Shown here: positions 8,972 through 16,510 of the stretch, piece after piece
Layout: each line of letters begins with the position of its first letter
How positions within the stretch are numbered: the stretch's first letter is position 1
Origin: KBS50 sp042666615
Lineage (GTDB): Bacteria > Actinomycetota > Actinomycetes > Mycobacteriales > Micromonosporaceae
Direction: 5' to 3'
DNA length: 64,000 nt
Assembly: GCF_042666615.1 (NCBI RefSeq)
Contig: NZ_JBHTDD010000014.1
Location: forward strand, 62,001 to 126,000
Translations under genes and position numbers: made by a program
The notes under the pieces: model-generated
What the model was told of the DNA's origin: nothing
The model's input: the letters and a program-made list of their open reading frames with translations, nothing else
The model's database searches: none

Positions 8972-9658
8972 TCAGTACCAGCCCACATCCTGGGAATGTG
9001 CCCAGGCTCCGCAGGGGTTCCCGTACCGGCCCTTGATGTAGCCGAGCCCCCAGGTGATCTGGGTCGCGGGGTTGGTCCGCCAGTCGTCCGCCACCGAGCC
9101 CATCTTGCTGCCCGGCAGCGCCTGCGGGATCCCGTACGCCCCGGACGAGGGGTTGCTGGCCTTGTGGTTCCAGCCGCTCTCCTTGTCCCAGAGCTTGTCG
9201 AGACAGGGCATCTGGTCGATCTTGAAGCCCTTGTCGAGCAGCAGCGCGCACCCGGTCTTCCGGTTGCCCGAGTACTCGTTGCAGGACGCCGGGATCGGAC
9301 CGGTGAACGGCTTGGGCGAGGCCGACTCGGCGGCCTCCTGGCGCTCCCGTTCCTTCCTCCGGCTCGCCGCCTCGTTCGCCCGCCGTACCCGCTGCGCGTC
9401 CGCCCGGGCCGCGTCGGCCGCCATCTTCGAGGCCTCCTGCTGGGCGACCTGCTGGCGCGCCGTCGCGAGGGTACGCGCGGCGTTCTTGGCGTGCAGGTAA
9501 TCCAGTTGGGCCTGCTCGCTCTGCGCGGCCAACTGGGCTTTGGCGTCCTGTTCCTGTTTGTCGCGGTCCACGCCCAGGTAGTAACCGCCGGCCAGGCCGA
9601 CGGACAGCAGGGCAACCGCGGCCGTGCGGACGCCGTACCGGCTCCACAGCCGACTCAC
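8972..9658 (-). CDS. Secreted lytic-transglycosylase-like (SLT/APF C-terminal) protein
   Basis: Cell-wall hydrolase candidate of 228 residues. A membrane anchor or signal (about 12-28) is followed by an Ala/Gln/Lys-rich coiled coil (about 35-112) and a C-terminal goose-lysozyme-like domain. The probable catalytic Glu is in LWDKESGW, followed by NPSSGAYGIPQALPGSKM and ITWGLGYIKGRYGNP, typical of aggregation-promoting-factor and SLT domains in actinomycetes. The GTG at 9658 has an AAGGGA box eight bases upstream. Its leader holds a 16-bp palindrome (9698-9713), a TTGACA-like -35 (9888-9883 on minus) and a Crp-like site. Confidence 0.87.
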   Translation of the reverse strand: MSRLWSRYGVRTAAVALLSVGLAGGYYLGVDRDKQEQDAKAQLAAQSEQAQLDYLHAKNAARTLATARQQVAQQEASKMAADAARADAQRVRRANEAASRRKERERQEAAESASPKPFTGPIPASCNEYSGNRKTGCALLLDKGFKIDQMPCLDKLWDKESGWNHKASNPSSGAYGIPQALPGSKMGSVADDWRTNPATQITWGLGYIKGRYGNPCGAWAHSQDVGWY

Positions 9659-9895
9659 GTACTGGTCCCTTCATCGGGGGCAAGGGCACGGCGGCCCTCC
9701 GGCGTACGCCGGAATCACGCGCCGCGAGCACCGGCGATCCTGTGCGGATCACGACCCCCGGTCGACGGCGTTCGGTCACCGTCGCCGGGCTCGTCCGCCA
9801 CCGGCTGATCGTGGATCACCGATTTCCGGTGCGACGGGCGCTCGATGGACACCATTGCGCACGGTGCGGCTGGTGGGAAAATTGTCAACGCAAAA

Positions 9896-9911
9896 AGTGA
9901 TTTGGGTCACA
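9896..9911. promoter_or_regulatory. Crp-like palindrome upstream of the SLT hydrolase gene
   Basis: AGTGATTTGGGTCACA matches the Crp/Fnr consensus TGTGA-N6-TCACA except for the first base. It is centred about 18 bases upstream of a TTGACA hexamer reading toward the hydrolase gene. phoH ends 45 bases away, so the site can only serve the minus-strand hydrolase promoter. Confidence 0.5.
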
Positions 9912-9955
9912 GGACAAATACGGACGAAGCTGCGAAATTCCCGGGCATCGGTGGC

Positions 9956-11317
9956 CTACAGGTCGATGTCCTCCAGCAGCTCGGTGACCACCTCGGCGAT
10001 CGCCGAGCGTTCCGAGCGGGTCAACGTAACGTGAGCGAAGAGGGGGTGGCCCTTCAGCGCCTCGATCACGGCCGTGACACCGTCGTGCCGGCCCACCCGC
10101 AGGTTGTCCCGCTGCGCCACGTCGTGCGTCAACACCACCCGGGAACCCTGCCCGATCCGGGACAGCACGGTCAGCAGGACGCCCCGCTCCAACGACTGCG
10201 CCTCATCGACGATGACGAAGGCGTCGTGCAGGCTCCGCCCCCGGATGTGGGTCAGCGGCAGCACCTCGAGCATGCCGCGGGCGAGCACCTCCTCCATCAC
10301 GTTCTCGTGCACCACCGCGCCGAGGGTGTCGAAGACGGCCTGCGCCCACGGCGACATCTTCTCGGACTCGGTCCCGGGCAGGTAGCCCAGTTCCTGACCG
10401 CCGACCGCGTACAACGGGCGGAACACCACCACCCGCTTGTGCCGGCGCCGCTCCATGACCGCCTCCAGGCCGGCGCACAGGGCGAGCGCCGACTTTCCGG
10501 TGCCCGCCCGGCCGCCCAGCGACACGATCCCGACCGAGTCGTCGAGCAGCAGATCCAGCGCGATCCGCTGTTCGGCCGACCGGCCACGCAGGCCGAACGC
10601 GTCCCGGTCCCCCCGCACCAGCCGGACGGTCTTGTCCGGCAGCACCCGGGCCAGCGCCGAACCGCGCGCCGACTGCACCACCAGCCCGGTGTGACAGGGC
10701 AGCCCGGCAGCCTCGTCGAGGTCGAGCGGCGCGCCCGCGTACAGCTGATCGAGCCGGTCCTCGTCGAGCGTCAGCTCGGCCATCCCGGTCCAGGTCGGGT
10801 CGCTGGCCTGGCCGTGCCGGTACTCGTCGGCGGGCAGACCGACCGAGGCAGCCTTGACCCGCAGCGGCATGTCTTTGGTGACCAGGGTCACGGCCTGCCC
10901 CTCCGCGGCCAGGTTCAGGGCCACCGACAGGATCCGGGCATCGTTTGACTCGTTGCGGAACCCTGGCGGCAGCGCCGCGTGATCCGCGTGGTTGAGTTCG
11001 ACCCGGACCGTGCCGCCCAGGTCGTTCACGGGCACCGGGCGGTCCAGCCGTCCGTGCTTGATCCGCAACTCGTCGAGGAGTCGCAGGGCCTGCCGAGCGA
11101 ACCAGCCGAGTTCCGGATGGTGCCGCTTGCCCTCCAGCTCGGAGATCACGACCAGCGGGAGCACCACCTGATGTTCGGCGAAGCGGTGCACGGCCGCCGG
11201 ATCGGAGAGCAGGACCGACGTGTCGAGGACGTACGCGCGGCTTGCTGGCCCCGGCTCCGCGTCGTCGGCGGCGATCGGGTCCTGACTGGCTCGGGTGGAG
11301 ATGGGACGAGTCGTCAC
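9956..11317 (-). CDS. PIN-PhoH fusion ATPase/ribonuclease (PhoH2 type)
   Basis: Protein of 453 residues with two domains. An N-terminal PIN RNase domain starts at YVLDTSVLLSDP (about 29-40) and carries later acidic residues in ESNDARI and LVTKD. A PhoH ATPase has Walker A GRAGTGKSAL (about 266-275) and Walker B FVIVDEAQS. PIN-PhoH proteins of actinobacteria are sequence-specific RNA helicase/RNases. The GTG start follows GGAG by seven bases. A TAGCGT -10 at 11463-11458 could start a leader of about 135 bases. No antitoxin-like partner is visible. Confidence 0.92.
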   Translation of the reverse strand: MTTRPISTRASQDPIAADDAEPGPASRAYVLDTSVLLSDPAAVHRFAEHQVVLPLVVISELEGKRHHPELGWFARQALRLLDELRIKHGRLDRPVPVNDLGGTVRVELNHADHAALPPGFRNESNDARILSVALNLAAEGQAVTLVTKDMPLRVKAASVGLPADEYRHGQASDPTWTGMAELTLDEDRLDQLYAGAPLDLDEAAGLPCHTGLVVQSARGSALARVLPDKTVRLVRGDRDAFGLRGRSAEQRIALDLLLDDSVGIVSLGGRAGTGKSALALCAGLEAVMERRRHKRVVVFRPLYAVGGQELGYLPGTESEKMSPWAQAVFDTLGAVVHENVMEEVLARGMLEVLPLTHIRGRSLHDAFVIVDEAQSLERGVLLTVLSRIGQGSRVVLTHDVAQRDNLRVGRHDGVTAVIEALKGHPLFAHVTLTRSERSAIAEVVTELLEDIDL

Positions 11318-11536
11318 AGGTCGCTCCGGCGAGCGGGCACCCGACCGCCCGCGTTCCGCCTCGTCCGGCGACCGGTACGGGGTCGGGTGCGGACCCCGTG
11401 ACGTGCGTGAACCCGGGCCGACCGGCTGGCTCGGGACGCCCCCGTGCCATGCCGAGAACGCTAGGGCGTGCGAGGCCTATCGACAAGCGGCAAAGATCAG
11501 ATCGACGAGCGGAAGACCGACCGCTGTTCGCTGCGG

Positions 11537-11881
11537 TCAGGACTGTCGCCCGGCCAGTTCCCGCCGCTCGTCGGCCGAACCGCCCAGCTCCGCGGTGGGG
11601 CGCGACCGGGAGACCGCGGTGGACGCGCAGGCCGCCCCCCGGTAGGTCGTCCCCGTGCGCATCGTCGGTTGCCGGGCCGGCGGGTTGATCAGCACCGAGG
11701 CGAGCGCCGCCTGGGCCTCCCGGCGGCGCCGGTTCCACGCGCCCCGGTCCCCGTCGAAGTAACCCTGCCGGTAACCGAACCGGTAGCCGACCCGGTAACT
11801 GAGCTGCCCGTGCAGCCGCCCGGCGGCGTAGCTCGAGGAACCGAGCAACAGCACCAGGAAGATCGCGAAGAGCGGACTCAT
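11537..11881 (-). CDS. Small single-pass membrane protein, unknown
   Basis: Protein of 114 residues and no recognised family. Residues 2-20 (SPLFAIFLVLLLGSSSYAA) form one membrane segment. Next comes a Tyr/Arg/Gly-rich stretch with repeated YRxGYR/FGYRQGY motifs and then a basic region. Its ATG overlaps the stop of the upstream gene as ATGA, so the two are translationally coupled and presumably act together. Confidence 0.65.
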   Translation of the reverse strand: MSPLFAIFLVLLLGSSSYAAGRLHGQLSYRVGYRFGYRQGYFDGDRGAWNRRRREAQAALASVLINPPARQPTMRTGTTYRGAACASTAVSRSRPTAELGGSADERRELAGRQS

Positions 11882-12279
11882 CCGGCCGCTCCGCGCTCCG
11901 CGACCGACCCCGACGAACCCGGGTGATCCGTCGAGGGTCCGGTCCCGTCGGGTGGATCGACTTCCGGCACGGTCGGCAACTGGTCGAGGTCGTCCGTGCT
12001 CACCTCTTCCACCAGCTCGACACTGATCCGGCAGCCGTCCAGCACGATCTCGGCCAGCGACGCCCGTCGAATCTCGCCATCCGAGTCGTAGACCCGGACG
12101 CTCAGCTCCGGGCAACCGAGATGGGTTCGCCAGGCGTTCCACTCGGCCCGGTCGCCCACCGTGAGCGACAGGTATCGACAACCCCGGGCGAGATAGAGGC
12201 GCCAGGGTGCGCTCAGCCCGGCGGCAACGCCATCGGCGACAAGGCCGAACGCCTGCGCGCGGGTGGCCAGTTCGGTCAC
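11878..12279 (-). CDS. Conserved hypothetical protein, coupled to a small membrane protein
   Basis: Soluble protein of 133 residues that I cannot assign. It has an N-terminal helical part, a WRLYLARGCRYLSLTVGD segment, a central WNAWRTHLG motif and an acidic Pro-rich tail. A GGGAGGAAG box precedes the GTG at 12279. The gene heads a two-gene operon and lies 257 bases from the divergent XRE regulator gene. The interval between the two holds promoters only, including an AT-richer patch near 12361-12385. Confidence 0.65.
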   Translation of the reverse strand: MTELATRAQAFGLVADGVAAGLSAPWRLYLARGCRYLSLTVGDRAEWNAWRTHLGCPELSVRVYDSDGEIRRASLAEIVLDGCRISVELVEEVSTDDLDQLPTVPEVDPPDGTGPSTDHPGSSGSVAERGAAG

Positions 12280-12524
12280 CGGCTTCCTCCCGTGGTGTCA
12301 GCTAACCCCGGTGGTGCGGTCGTCGCCGGCACGCCCGGCCGGACGTCTCGCCTACGTGACACTATCAGCTTTTCGTCTGATTTCGCCCGAACAGGCAGAC
12401 ACCGATCCTGGCCCGAATAGGCGCACCGTAGCCGGCCAAACCTGACTCAACACCCGGCCGACCACGGTGTCACGCACACATGACAACGACGTAGTGGTTG
12501 CTGCGGGTACGGGGACCCTCGCCG

Positions 12525-12530
12525 TACCGT
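12525..12530 (+). promoter_or_regulatory. -10 box for leaderless XRE-regulator transcript
   Basis: TACCGT ends six bases before the ATG at 12537, and no Shine-Dalgarno is present. Confidence 0.5.
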
Positions 12531-12536
12531 CACCTG

Positions 12537-12977
12537 ATGCCCCACCGTGCCCAGGCCCGCAAGGTCGCTTTCGCCGCGTTCGTCCGGCGCGCCCTGGACG
12601 ATGCCCGGTCCGCGCGGGCCTGGACGGGGACGGAGGTCTCCCGCCGTACCGGTGTCTCCCGGCAGACCATCAACCGCTGGCTGCGGGGCGAATGGATAAG
12701 CGATCCGGAACCGGACCGGGTGATCGCCTTCTGCGCAGGACTCGGCCTCCGGCCGGGCGACGCGTTCGCTGTGCTCGGGTGGGAGAGCGCGACGTCGGGC
12801 GCGGGAGAGGCGACCGTCCCGCCGATGGACCCGGACGTCGCCGCGCTGTTGCGACGGCTGGTGGATCCCCAGGTCTCCGACGCGGAGAAGTTCCACATCA
12901 GGGAGACCATCCGCTACCTGGCCTATCGACCCTCGGTGAACACTCGTGCCCGTAATGCTCCGAGGAGGGTGGTCTAG
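12537..12977 (+). CDS. XRE-type helix-turn-helix regulator
   Basis: Putative transcription regulator of 146 residues. A Cro/C1-like helix-turn-helix spans about residues 20-75: WTGTEVSRRTGVSRQTINRW is the HTH core. The C-terminal half is an unassigned helical region. Of two possible starts, the ATG at 12537 fits both the domain boundary and the -10 box just upstream. A small membrane protein and otsB follow on the same strand. Confidence 0.8.
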   Translation: MPHRAQARKVAFAAFVRRALDDARSARAWTGTEVSRRTGVSRQTINRWLRGEWISDPEPDRVIAFCAGLGLRPGDAFAVLGWESATSGAGEATVPPMDPDVAALLRRLVDPQVSDAEKFHIRETIRYLAYRPSVNTRARNAPRRVV

Positions 12978-13134
12978 TTCCTCAGATGACGCAAGAACAG
13001 GCCCTCGTCTCTTCCGTACCGGACACACCACCGCCGGCTGCCGGCTAACGTGCGTTTTCGTACTGCTTGGGCGTCGTCGGCGGGGGGACGGACAAGGCCG
13101 AACTGGCCCTGCGGGACAGAGGGAGGGGTCCGCC

Positions 13135-13503
13135 ATGACCCTGAAATGGGCGGCCGTCGTGGTCGCCGCCGTGTCGTTCACGCTGTGCGTGACCGCCAAC
13201 GTGGTGACGATGACACTGGACGGTCGGCAGATCCCGGTCGTCGTCAACCTGCTCGCCATCGCAACGGCCGGCAGCGCGACGCTGCTGGCCTTCGTCGCCG
13301 AGTTGCACGATCGTCTCAACGGGCGGCTGACCGCCCTGACCGAGTTCATGGTCGCGCGGCTCGATGACGTGGAGACCGGCGCCGGCGACCGGAACGCCGG
13401 ATTCGTCGAGGGTTACCTGCTCGGCCAGGGCCGGGAGGGTGCCGTGGTGCCCCTCGCGCCCCGGCTGTCCGGCCGCCGGGTCATGATCGGGGGCGATGAC
13501 TGA
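13135..13503 (+). CDS. Small membrane protein, unknown
   Basis: Protein of 122 residues. Two membrane segments (about 4-26 and 36-56) are followed by an amphipathic region (LHDRLNGRLTALTEFMVARL) and a soluble tail. A GGGAGGGG box precedes the ATG at 13135. No family is recognised. It lies between an XRE regulator and otsB; its last codons overlap the longer possible otsB reading frame by eight bases. Confidence 0.7.
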   Translation: MTLKWAAVVVAAVSFTLCVTANVVTMTLDGRQIPVVVNLLAIATAGSATLLAFVAELHDRLNGRLTALTEFMVARLDDVETGAGDRNAGFVEGYLLGQGREGAVVPLAPRLSGRRVMIGGDD

Positions 13504-13578
13504 GAGAGCCGGCCAGCCCCTGCCGCGGGTCTCCGGAGGCGTTGCCCGGCTAGCCGGCTACCGGTCATCCGGTCGGGG

Positions 13579-13584
13579 TACGCT
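13579..13584 (+). promoter_or_regulatory. -10 box for leaderless otsB transcript
   Basis: TACGCT ends seven bases before the GTG at 13592, the spacing expected for a transcript beginning at the start codon. Confidence 0.5.
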
Positions 13585-13591
13585 GACGCCC

Positions 13592-14422
13592 GTGCCGCCG
13601 CTCAACGAGGGTATTCCGCGTCTGACCCGCCCGTTCACCGCCGACGAGGCTTGGCGCGCGACTGTCGATCGGCCCGACCAATGCGTCATGTTCTTCGACT
13701 TCGACGGCACCCTCGCCCCGGTGCGGGATGATCCCACCGCCGTCCAGCCGGCGCCCAAGGTGCTGGCCGCCATCGACGCTCTCGCCGGGCAGGTGCGGCG
13801 GATCGCGATCGTCTCCGCCCGGCCGGTCGACTTCCTGCGCGAGCACTTCGCCGCGTTGGGCCACGTCGATCTCTACGGGTTGTACGGGCTGGAACACTGC
13901 CACGACGGCGGCGAGACGGTGACCGAGGAGGCCGCCGTGCCGTGGATCCCCACCATGGCGGAGCTGGCCGACGACGCCCGTACCGAGCTTCCCGAGGGCA
14001 CCCTGGTGGAATACAAGCGGCTTTCCGTGGCGCTGCACTACCGCACCGCCCCGCGGCTCGCCGAGGCGGTCGAATCGTGGGCCCAGGAGCGGGCCGCCCG
14101 GCTCAGGCTCAAGGTGCAGGTCGGCCGGATGGTGGTCGAGCTGAAGCCGCCCGTCGACCAGGACAAGGGGCTGGTGATCGGCGGCGCGATCGGCGACGCC
14201 GGCTGCGCCTGGTACTTCGGAGACGACGTCTCGGACATCAAGGCCTTCGCGGCGCTGCGCGACCGCGAGGCCGTCGACGAGGACTTCCGGGGGATCTGCG
14301 TCGCGGTGGCGAACCCGGAGACCGGGCGCGAGGTCTCCGAGGCGGCCGACCTGACCATCGACTCTCCCGAGGCGCTCGGCGACTTCCTCACCGAAGCCGT
14401 TCACCGGTTCGCGGGACGCTGA
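13592..14422 (+). CDS. otsB: Trehalose-6-phosphate phosphatase
   Basis: Dephosphorylates trehalose 6-phosphate to trehalose. As read here it has 276 residues with the HAD-phosphatase motifs in order: FFDFDGTLAPV (nucleophile Asp), IAIVSARP, the trehalose-phosphatase cap segment LVEYKRLSVALHYR, and YFGDDVSDIKAF with the metal-binding Asp pair. I prefer the GTG at 13592 because a TACGCT -10 sits seven bases before it. An in-frame ATG at 13496 would add 32 residues without family similarity. No trehalose-phosphate synthase gene is adjacent. Confidence 0.93.
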   Translation: MPPLNEGIPRLTRPFTADEAWRATVDRPDQCVMFFDFDGTLAPVRDDPTAVQPAPKVLAAIDALAGQVRRIAIVSARPVDFLREHFAALGHVDLYGLYGLEHCHDGGETVTEEAAVPWIPTMAELADDARTELPEGTLVEYKRLSVALHYRTAPRLAEAVESWAQERAARLRLKVQVGRMVVELKPPVDQDKGLVIGGAIGDAGCAWYFGDDVSDIKAFAALRDREAVDEDFRGICVAVANPETGREVSEAADLTIDSPEALGDFLTEAVHRFAGR

Positions 14423-14437
14423 GGGTCGCGCGCCGGG

Positions 14438-14544
14438 TCAGGCGCCGTGGCGGCGCCGCCGGCTGGCGCACGAGCGGAGCGCCCGGGGAACCGGTCAGGC
14501 GCCGTAGCGGCGCTGCCGGCTGGCGTACGAGCGCAACGCCCGCA
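14438..14544. repeat. 57-bp tandem duplication of the uppS 3' end
   Basis: The last codons of the cis-prenyltransferase gene with its stop (14495-14544) recur immediately downstream at 14438-14487, with about six differences in 50 bases. The period is 57 bp, exactly 19 codons, so the copy keeps the frame and carries a second TGA. otsB converges 15 bases beyond. Confidence 0.75.
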
Positions 14545-15265
14545 GGAAGTCGACGCGCCGGAAATCCGGCCAGTTGAGTTCGCAGAAGTAGAACTCGGAG
14601 AAGGCCGACTGCCACAGCAGGAAGCCGGAGAGCCGCTGCTCCCCACTGGTCCGGATGACCAGGTCGGGATCGGGCTGCCCCCGGGTGTAGAGGTGTTCCG
14701 CGATGTGCTCGACATCCAGCACCTCGGCCAGCTCCTCGATCGTCCCGCCGCGGGCGGCGTGCTCGTGCAGCAGCGACCGGACCGCGTCGGCGATCTCCCG
14801 CCGGCCGCCGTACCCGACGGCGATGTTGACCTGTGCTCCGCCGGCCCGCTCCCGGGTGCGCTCCTCCGCGGCCTTGAGGGCGGTGGCGGTCTGGGCCGGC
14901 AGCAGGTCGAGCGCCCCGACCATGCGCAACCGCCACGGGTTGCCCTCCTCCGCCAGCTCGACCACGAGATCTTCGATGATCTTGAGCAGCGGGTCGAGTT
15001 CCCGGGCCGGCCTCCGCAGGTTGTCGGTGGCGAGCAGATAGAGCGTGACGTGACCGATACCGGCCTGGTCACACCAGTCGAGCACATGCTTGATCTTGGC
15101 AGCGCCGACCCGGTGGCCGTCGTTGGGATCCACGAAACCCATCTCGCGCGCCCACCGGCGGTTGCCGTCACACATCACGCCGACGTGCCCGGGCACCGGC
15201 TTTCCGGCGAGCTTCGCCGTCAGCCGTCGTTCGTAGATCGAATAGATCAGGTCCCGCAGAGTCAT
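14495..15265 (-). CDS. Isoprenyl (cis-prenyl) diphosphate synthase
   Basis: Z-type prenyltransferase of 256 residues that adds isopentenyl units in cis to an allylic diphosphate, supplying polyprenyl carriers for cell-wall synthesis. The signature HVGVMCDGNRRWAREMGF holds the catalytic Asp; TLYLLATDNLRRP and DLVIRTSGEQRLSGFLLWQS are the other conserved blocks. The ATG at 15265 lies eight bases after a TAGTCT -10, suggesting a leaderless mRNA. Product chain length (short Z,E-farnesyl or long decaprenyl) cannot be read from the sequence. Confidence 0.94.
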   Translation of the reverse strand: MTLRDLIYSIYERRLTAKLAGKPVPGHVGVMCDGNRRWAREMGFVDPNDGHRVGAAKIKHVLDWCDQAGIGHVTLYLLATDNLRRPARELDPLLKIIEDLVVELAEEGNPWRLRMVGALDLLPAQTATALKAAEERTRERAGGAQVNIAVGYGGRREIADAVRSLLHEHAARGGTIEELAEVLDVEHIAEHLYTRGQPDPDLVIRTSGEQRLSGFLLWQSAFSEFYFCELNWPDFRRVDFLRALRSYASRQRRYGA

Positions 15266-15273
15266 CACTGAGC

Positions 15274-15279
15274 AGACTA
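15274..15279 (-). promoter_or_regulatory. -10 box for leaderless cis-prenyltransferase transcript
   Basis: Read on minus, TAGTCT ends eight bases before the ATG at 15265; no Shine-Dalgarno is present. Confidence 0.45.
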
Positions 15280-15334
15280 GCGTCTGAACGCTCGATTCCG
15301 GGGCGCGCCGACAGGCGTTCGACACACGTCGAGG

Positions 15335-16510
15335 TCACCGTCCGGCGCGCGCCAACAGTCCCAGGCCGATCCGGGTCAACGTCCGCGCGTCCAGCAGCCC
15401 CTCCCCCAGACCCAGCTCGGCCACCGTCCCGAAAACCCGGGCATCCCGCCGAGCGGCGTACACCGCGGCATCGACCACCGCCCGCCGGCGGGCCAGCCCG
15501 GCGGCCGCCGAACTGTGCCGCAGGTGCCGCCCGAGCCGGTGACGCAGAGCTGTCCGGTACTGTTCGGCAGCCCGGTCCGGGGCGCCCGCCGCGGCGGTCC
15601 CGGCCAGCGACCCGGACAGCACCGCGTAGAAGATTCCCTCCCCGGTGAACGGGTTGATCAGTGACAGCGCGTCGCCGGCCAGCACCACCCGACCCCGGCC
15701 CGGCTCCGGCCGGTGGGTGGACAACGGCAGGTGGTGCGCCCGCAACCCGGTTACCGCGGCCGGGTCCAGGTCCGGCAGCAGATCCGCCAGCCGGGCGAGC
15801 AGGTGTGCCCGGGTGAGCGGCTGACCGCGCAGCACCTCCCCGTACCCGACGTTCCCGCCGCCGTCGGCGCCGCACAACCCGGGCGGCCGGTCCGCCGCCG
15901 GGCCCGACCACCCCACCGGGAACATCCAGGCGTACGCCGGCCAGCGCGGTCCGGAGGTCACGATGCGTTGCTCCACCGGACCACGGCCGCTCGGGGCGTA
16001 CCCACGGATCGCCAGGGCCAGATGCCGGTCCGGGTTGACGCCGAACCCGAGTGCCCGGCGGACCGTCGAGCCGGCGCCGTCGGCGCCCACCACCGCCCGC
16101 GCCGCCAGCGTCCCGTCCAGCACCACGAGGTCGGGGCGGATGTCCAACCGCCGCAGGGTGTGCCGGCGCAACGTCGCACCGGCCGCCACCGCCGCGGCGA
16201 CCAGCCGGGCGTCGAAGACCCGGCGCGGCACCGTGTACGCCGGCCGGGGCAGCGCCCGGACCACCTCGCCGCCGCCCGGACCGACCAGCCGCAACGCGGG
16301 AACCGGGGCGAATCCGGCGACCGGATCCGGTACGCCCAGCTCGGCCAGCACGTCCAGCGCGTGCGCGGCGATCCCGTCACCGCACGGCTTGTCCCGGGGG
16401 AAGTCGGCGCGGTCCAGCAGGACCACCGACGCGCCCGACCGCCGGGCGGCGAGCGCCGCGGCCGACCCGGCCGGACCGGCGCCGATCACCGCCACGTCCA
16501 CGACGTCCAT
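15335..16510 (-). CDS. Geranylgeranyl-reductase-family FAD oxidoreductase
   Basis: Flavoprotein of 391 residues from the family that reduces or oxidises isoprenoid chains and related lipids. FAD-binding motifs are GAGPAGSAAALAARRSG near the N-terminus, VVGADGAGSTVRRALG in the middle and VVLAGDALSLINPFTGEGI in the C-terminal part; PRDKPCGDGI is a further family signature. Its ATG overlaps the stop of the upstream membrane-protein gene as ATGA. The prenyltransferase gene lies 69 bases downstream on the same strand, so the three may act in isoprenoid-lipid metabolism (inference). Confidence 0.88.
   Translation of the reverse strand: MDVVDVAVIGAGPAGSAAALAARRSGASVVLLDRADFPRDKPCGDGIAAHALDVLAELGVPDPVAGFAPVPALRLVGPGGGEVVRALPRPAYTVPRRVFDARLVAAAVAAGATLRRHTLRRLDIRPDLVVLDGTLAARAVVGADGAGSTVRRALGFGVNPDRHLALAIRGYAPSGRGPVEQRIVTSGPRWPAYAWMFPVGWSGPAADRPPGLCGADGGGNVGYGEVLRGQPLTRAHLLARLADLLPDLDPAAVTGLRAHHLPLSTHRPEPGRGRVVLAGDALSLINPFTGEGIFYAVLSGSLAGTAAAGAPDRAAEQYRTALRHRLGRHLRHSSAAAGLARRRAVVDAAVYAARRDARVFGTVAELGLGEGLLDARTLTRIGLGLLARAGR

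Noticed and set aside
9659..9955. c-di-AMP (ydaO-type) riboswitch upstream of the SLT hydrolase, as often found in actinomycetes
   Set aside because: I looked for the conserved GGGGGACCCA, GGGTGAATC and CGTCAGCTAACC blocks on the minus strand and did not find them; only a CGGGGG run is present.
11318..11463. Leaderless short ORF (ATG at 11450 on minus) upstream of PIN-PhoH as a possible PhoAT-like antitoxin
   Set aside because: The -10/ATG spacing is good, but the frame stays open far into phoH and its Arg/Pro/Gly-rich translation does not look like a protein.
12946..13134. Longer N-terminus for the small membrane protein starting at 12946
   Set aside because: It would overlap the XRE gene and has no ribosome binding site, whereas a strong GGGAGGGG box precedes the ATG at 13135.
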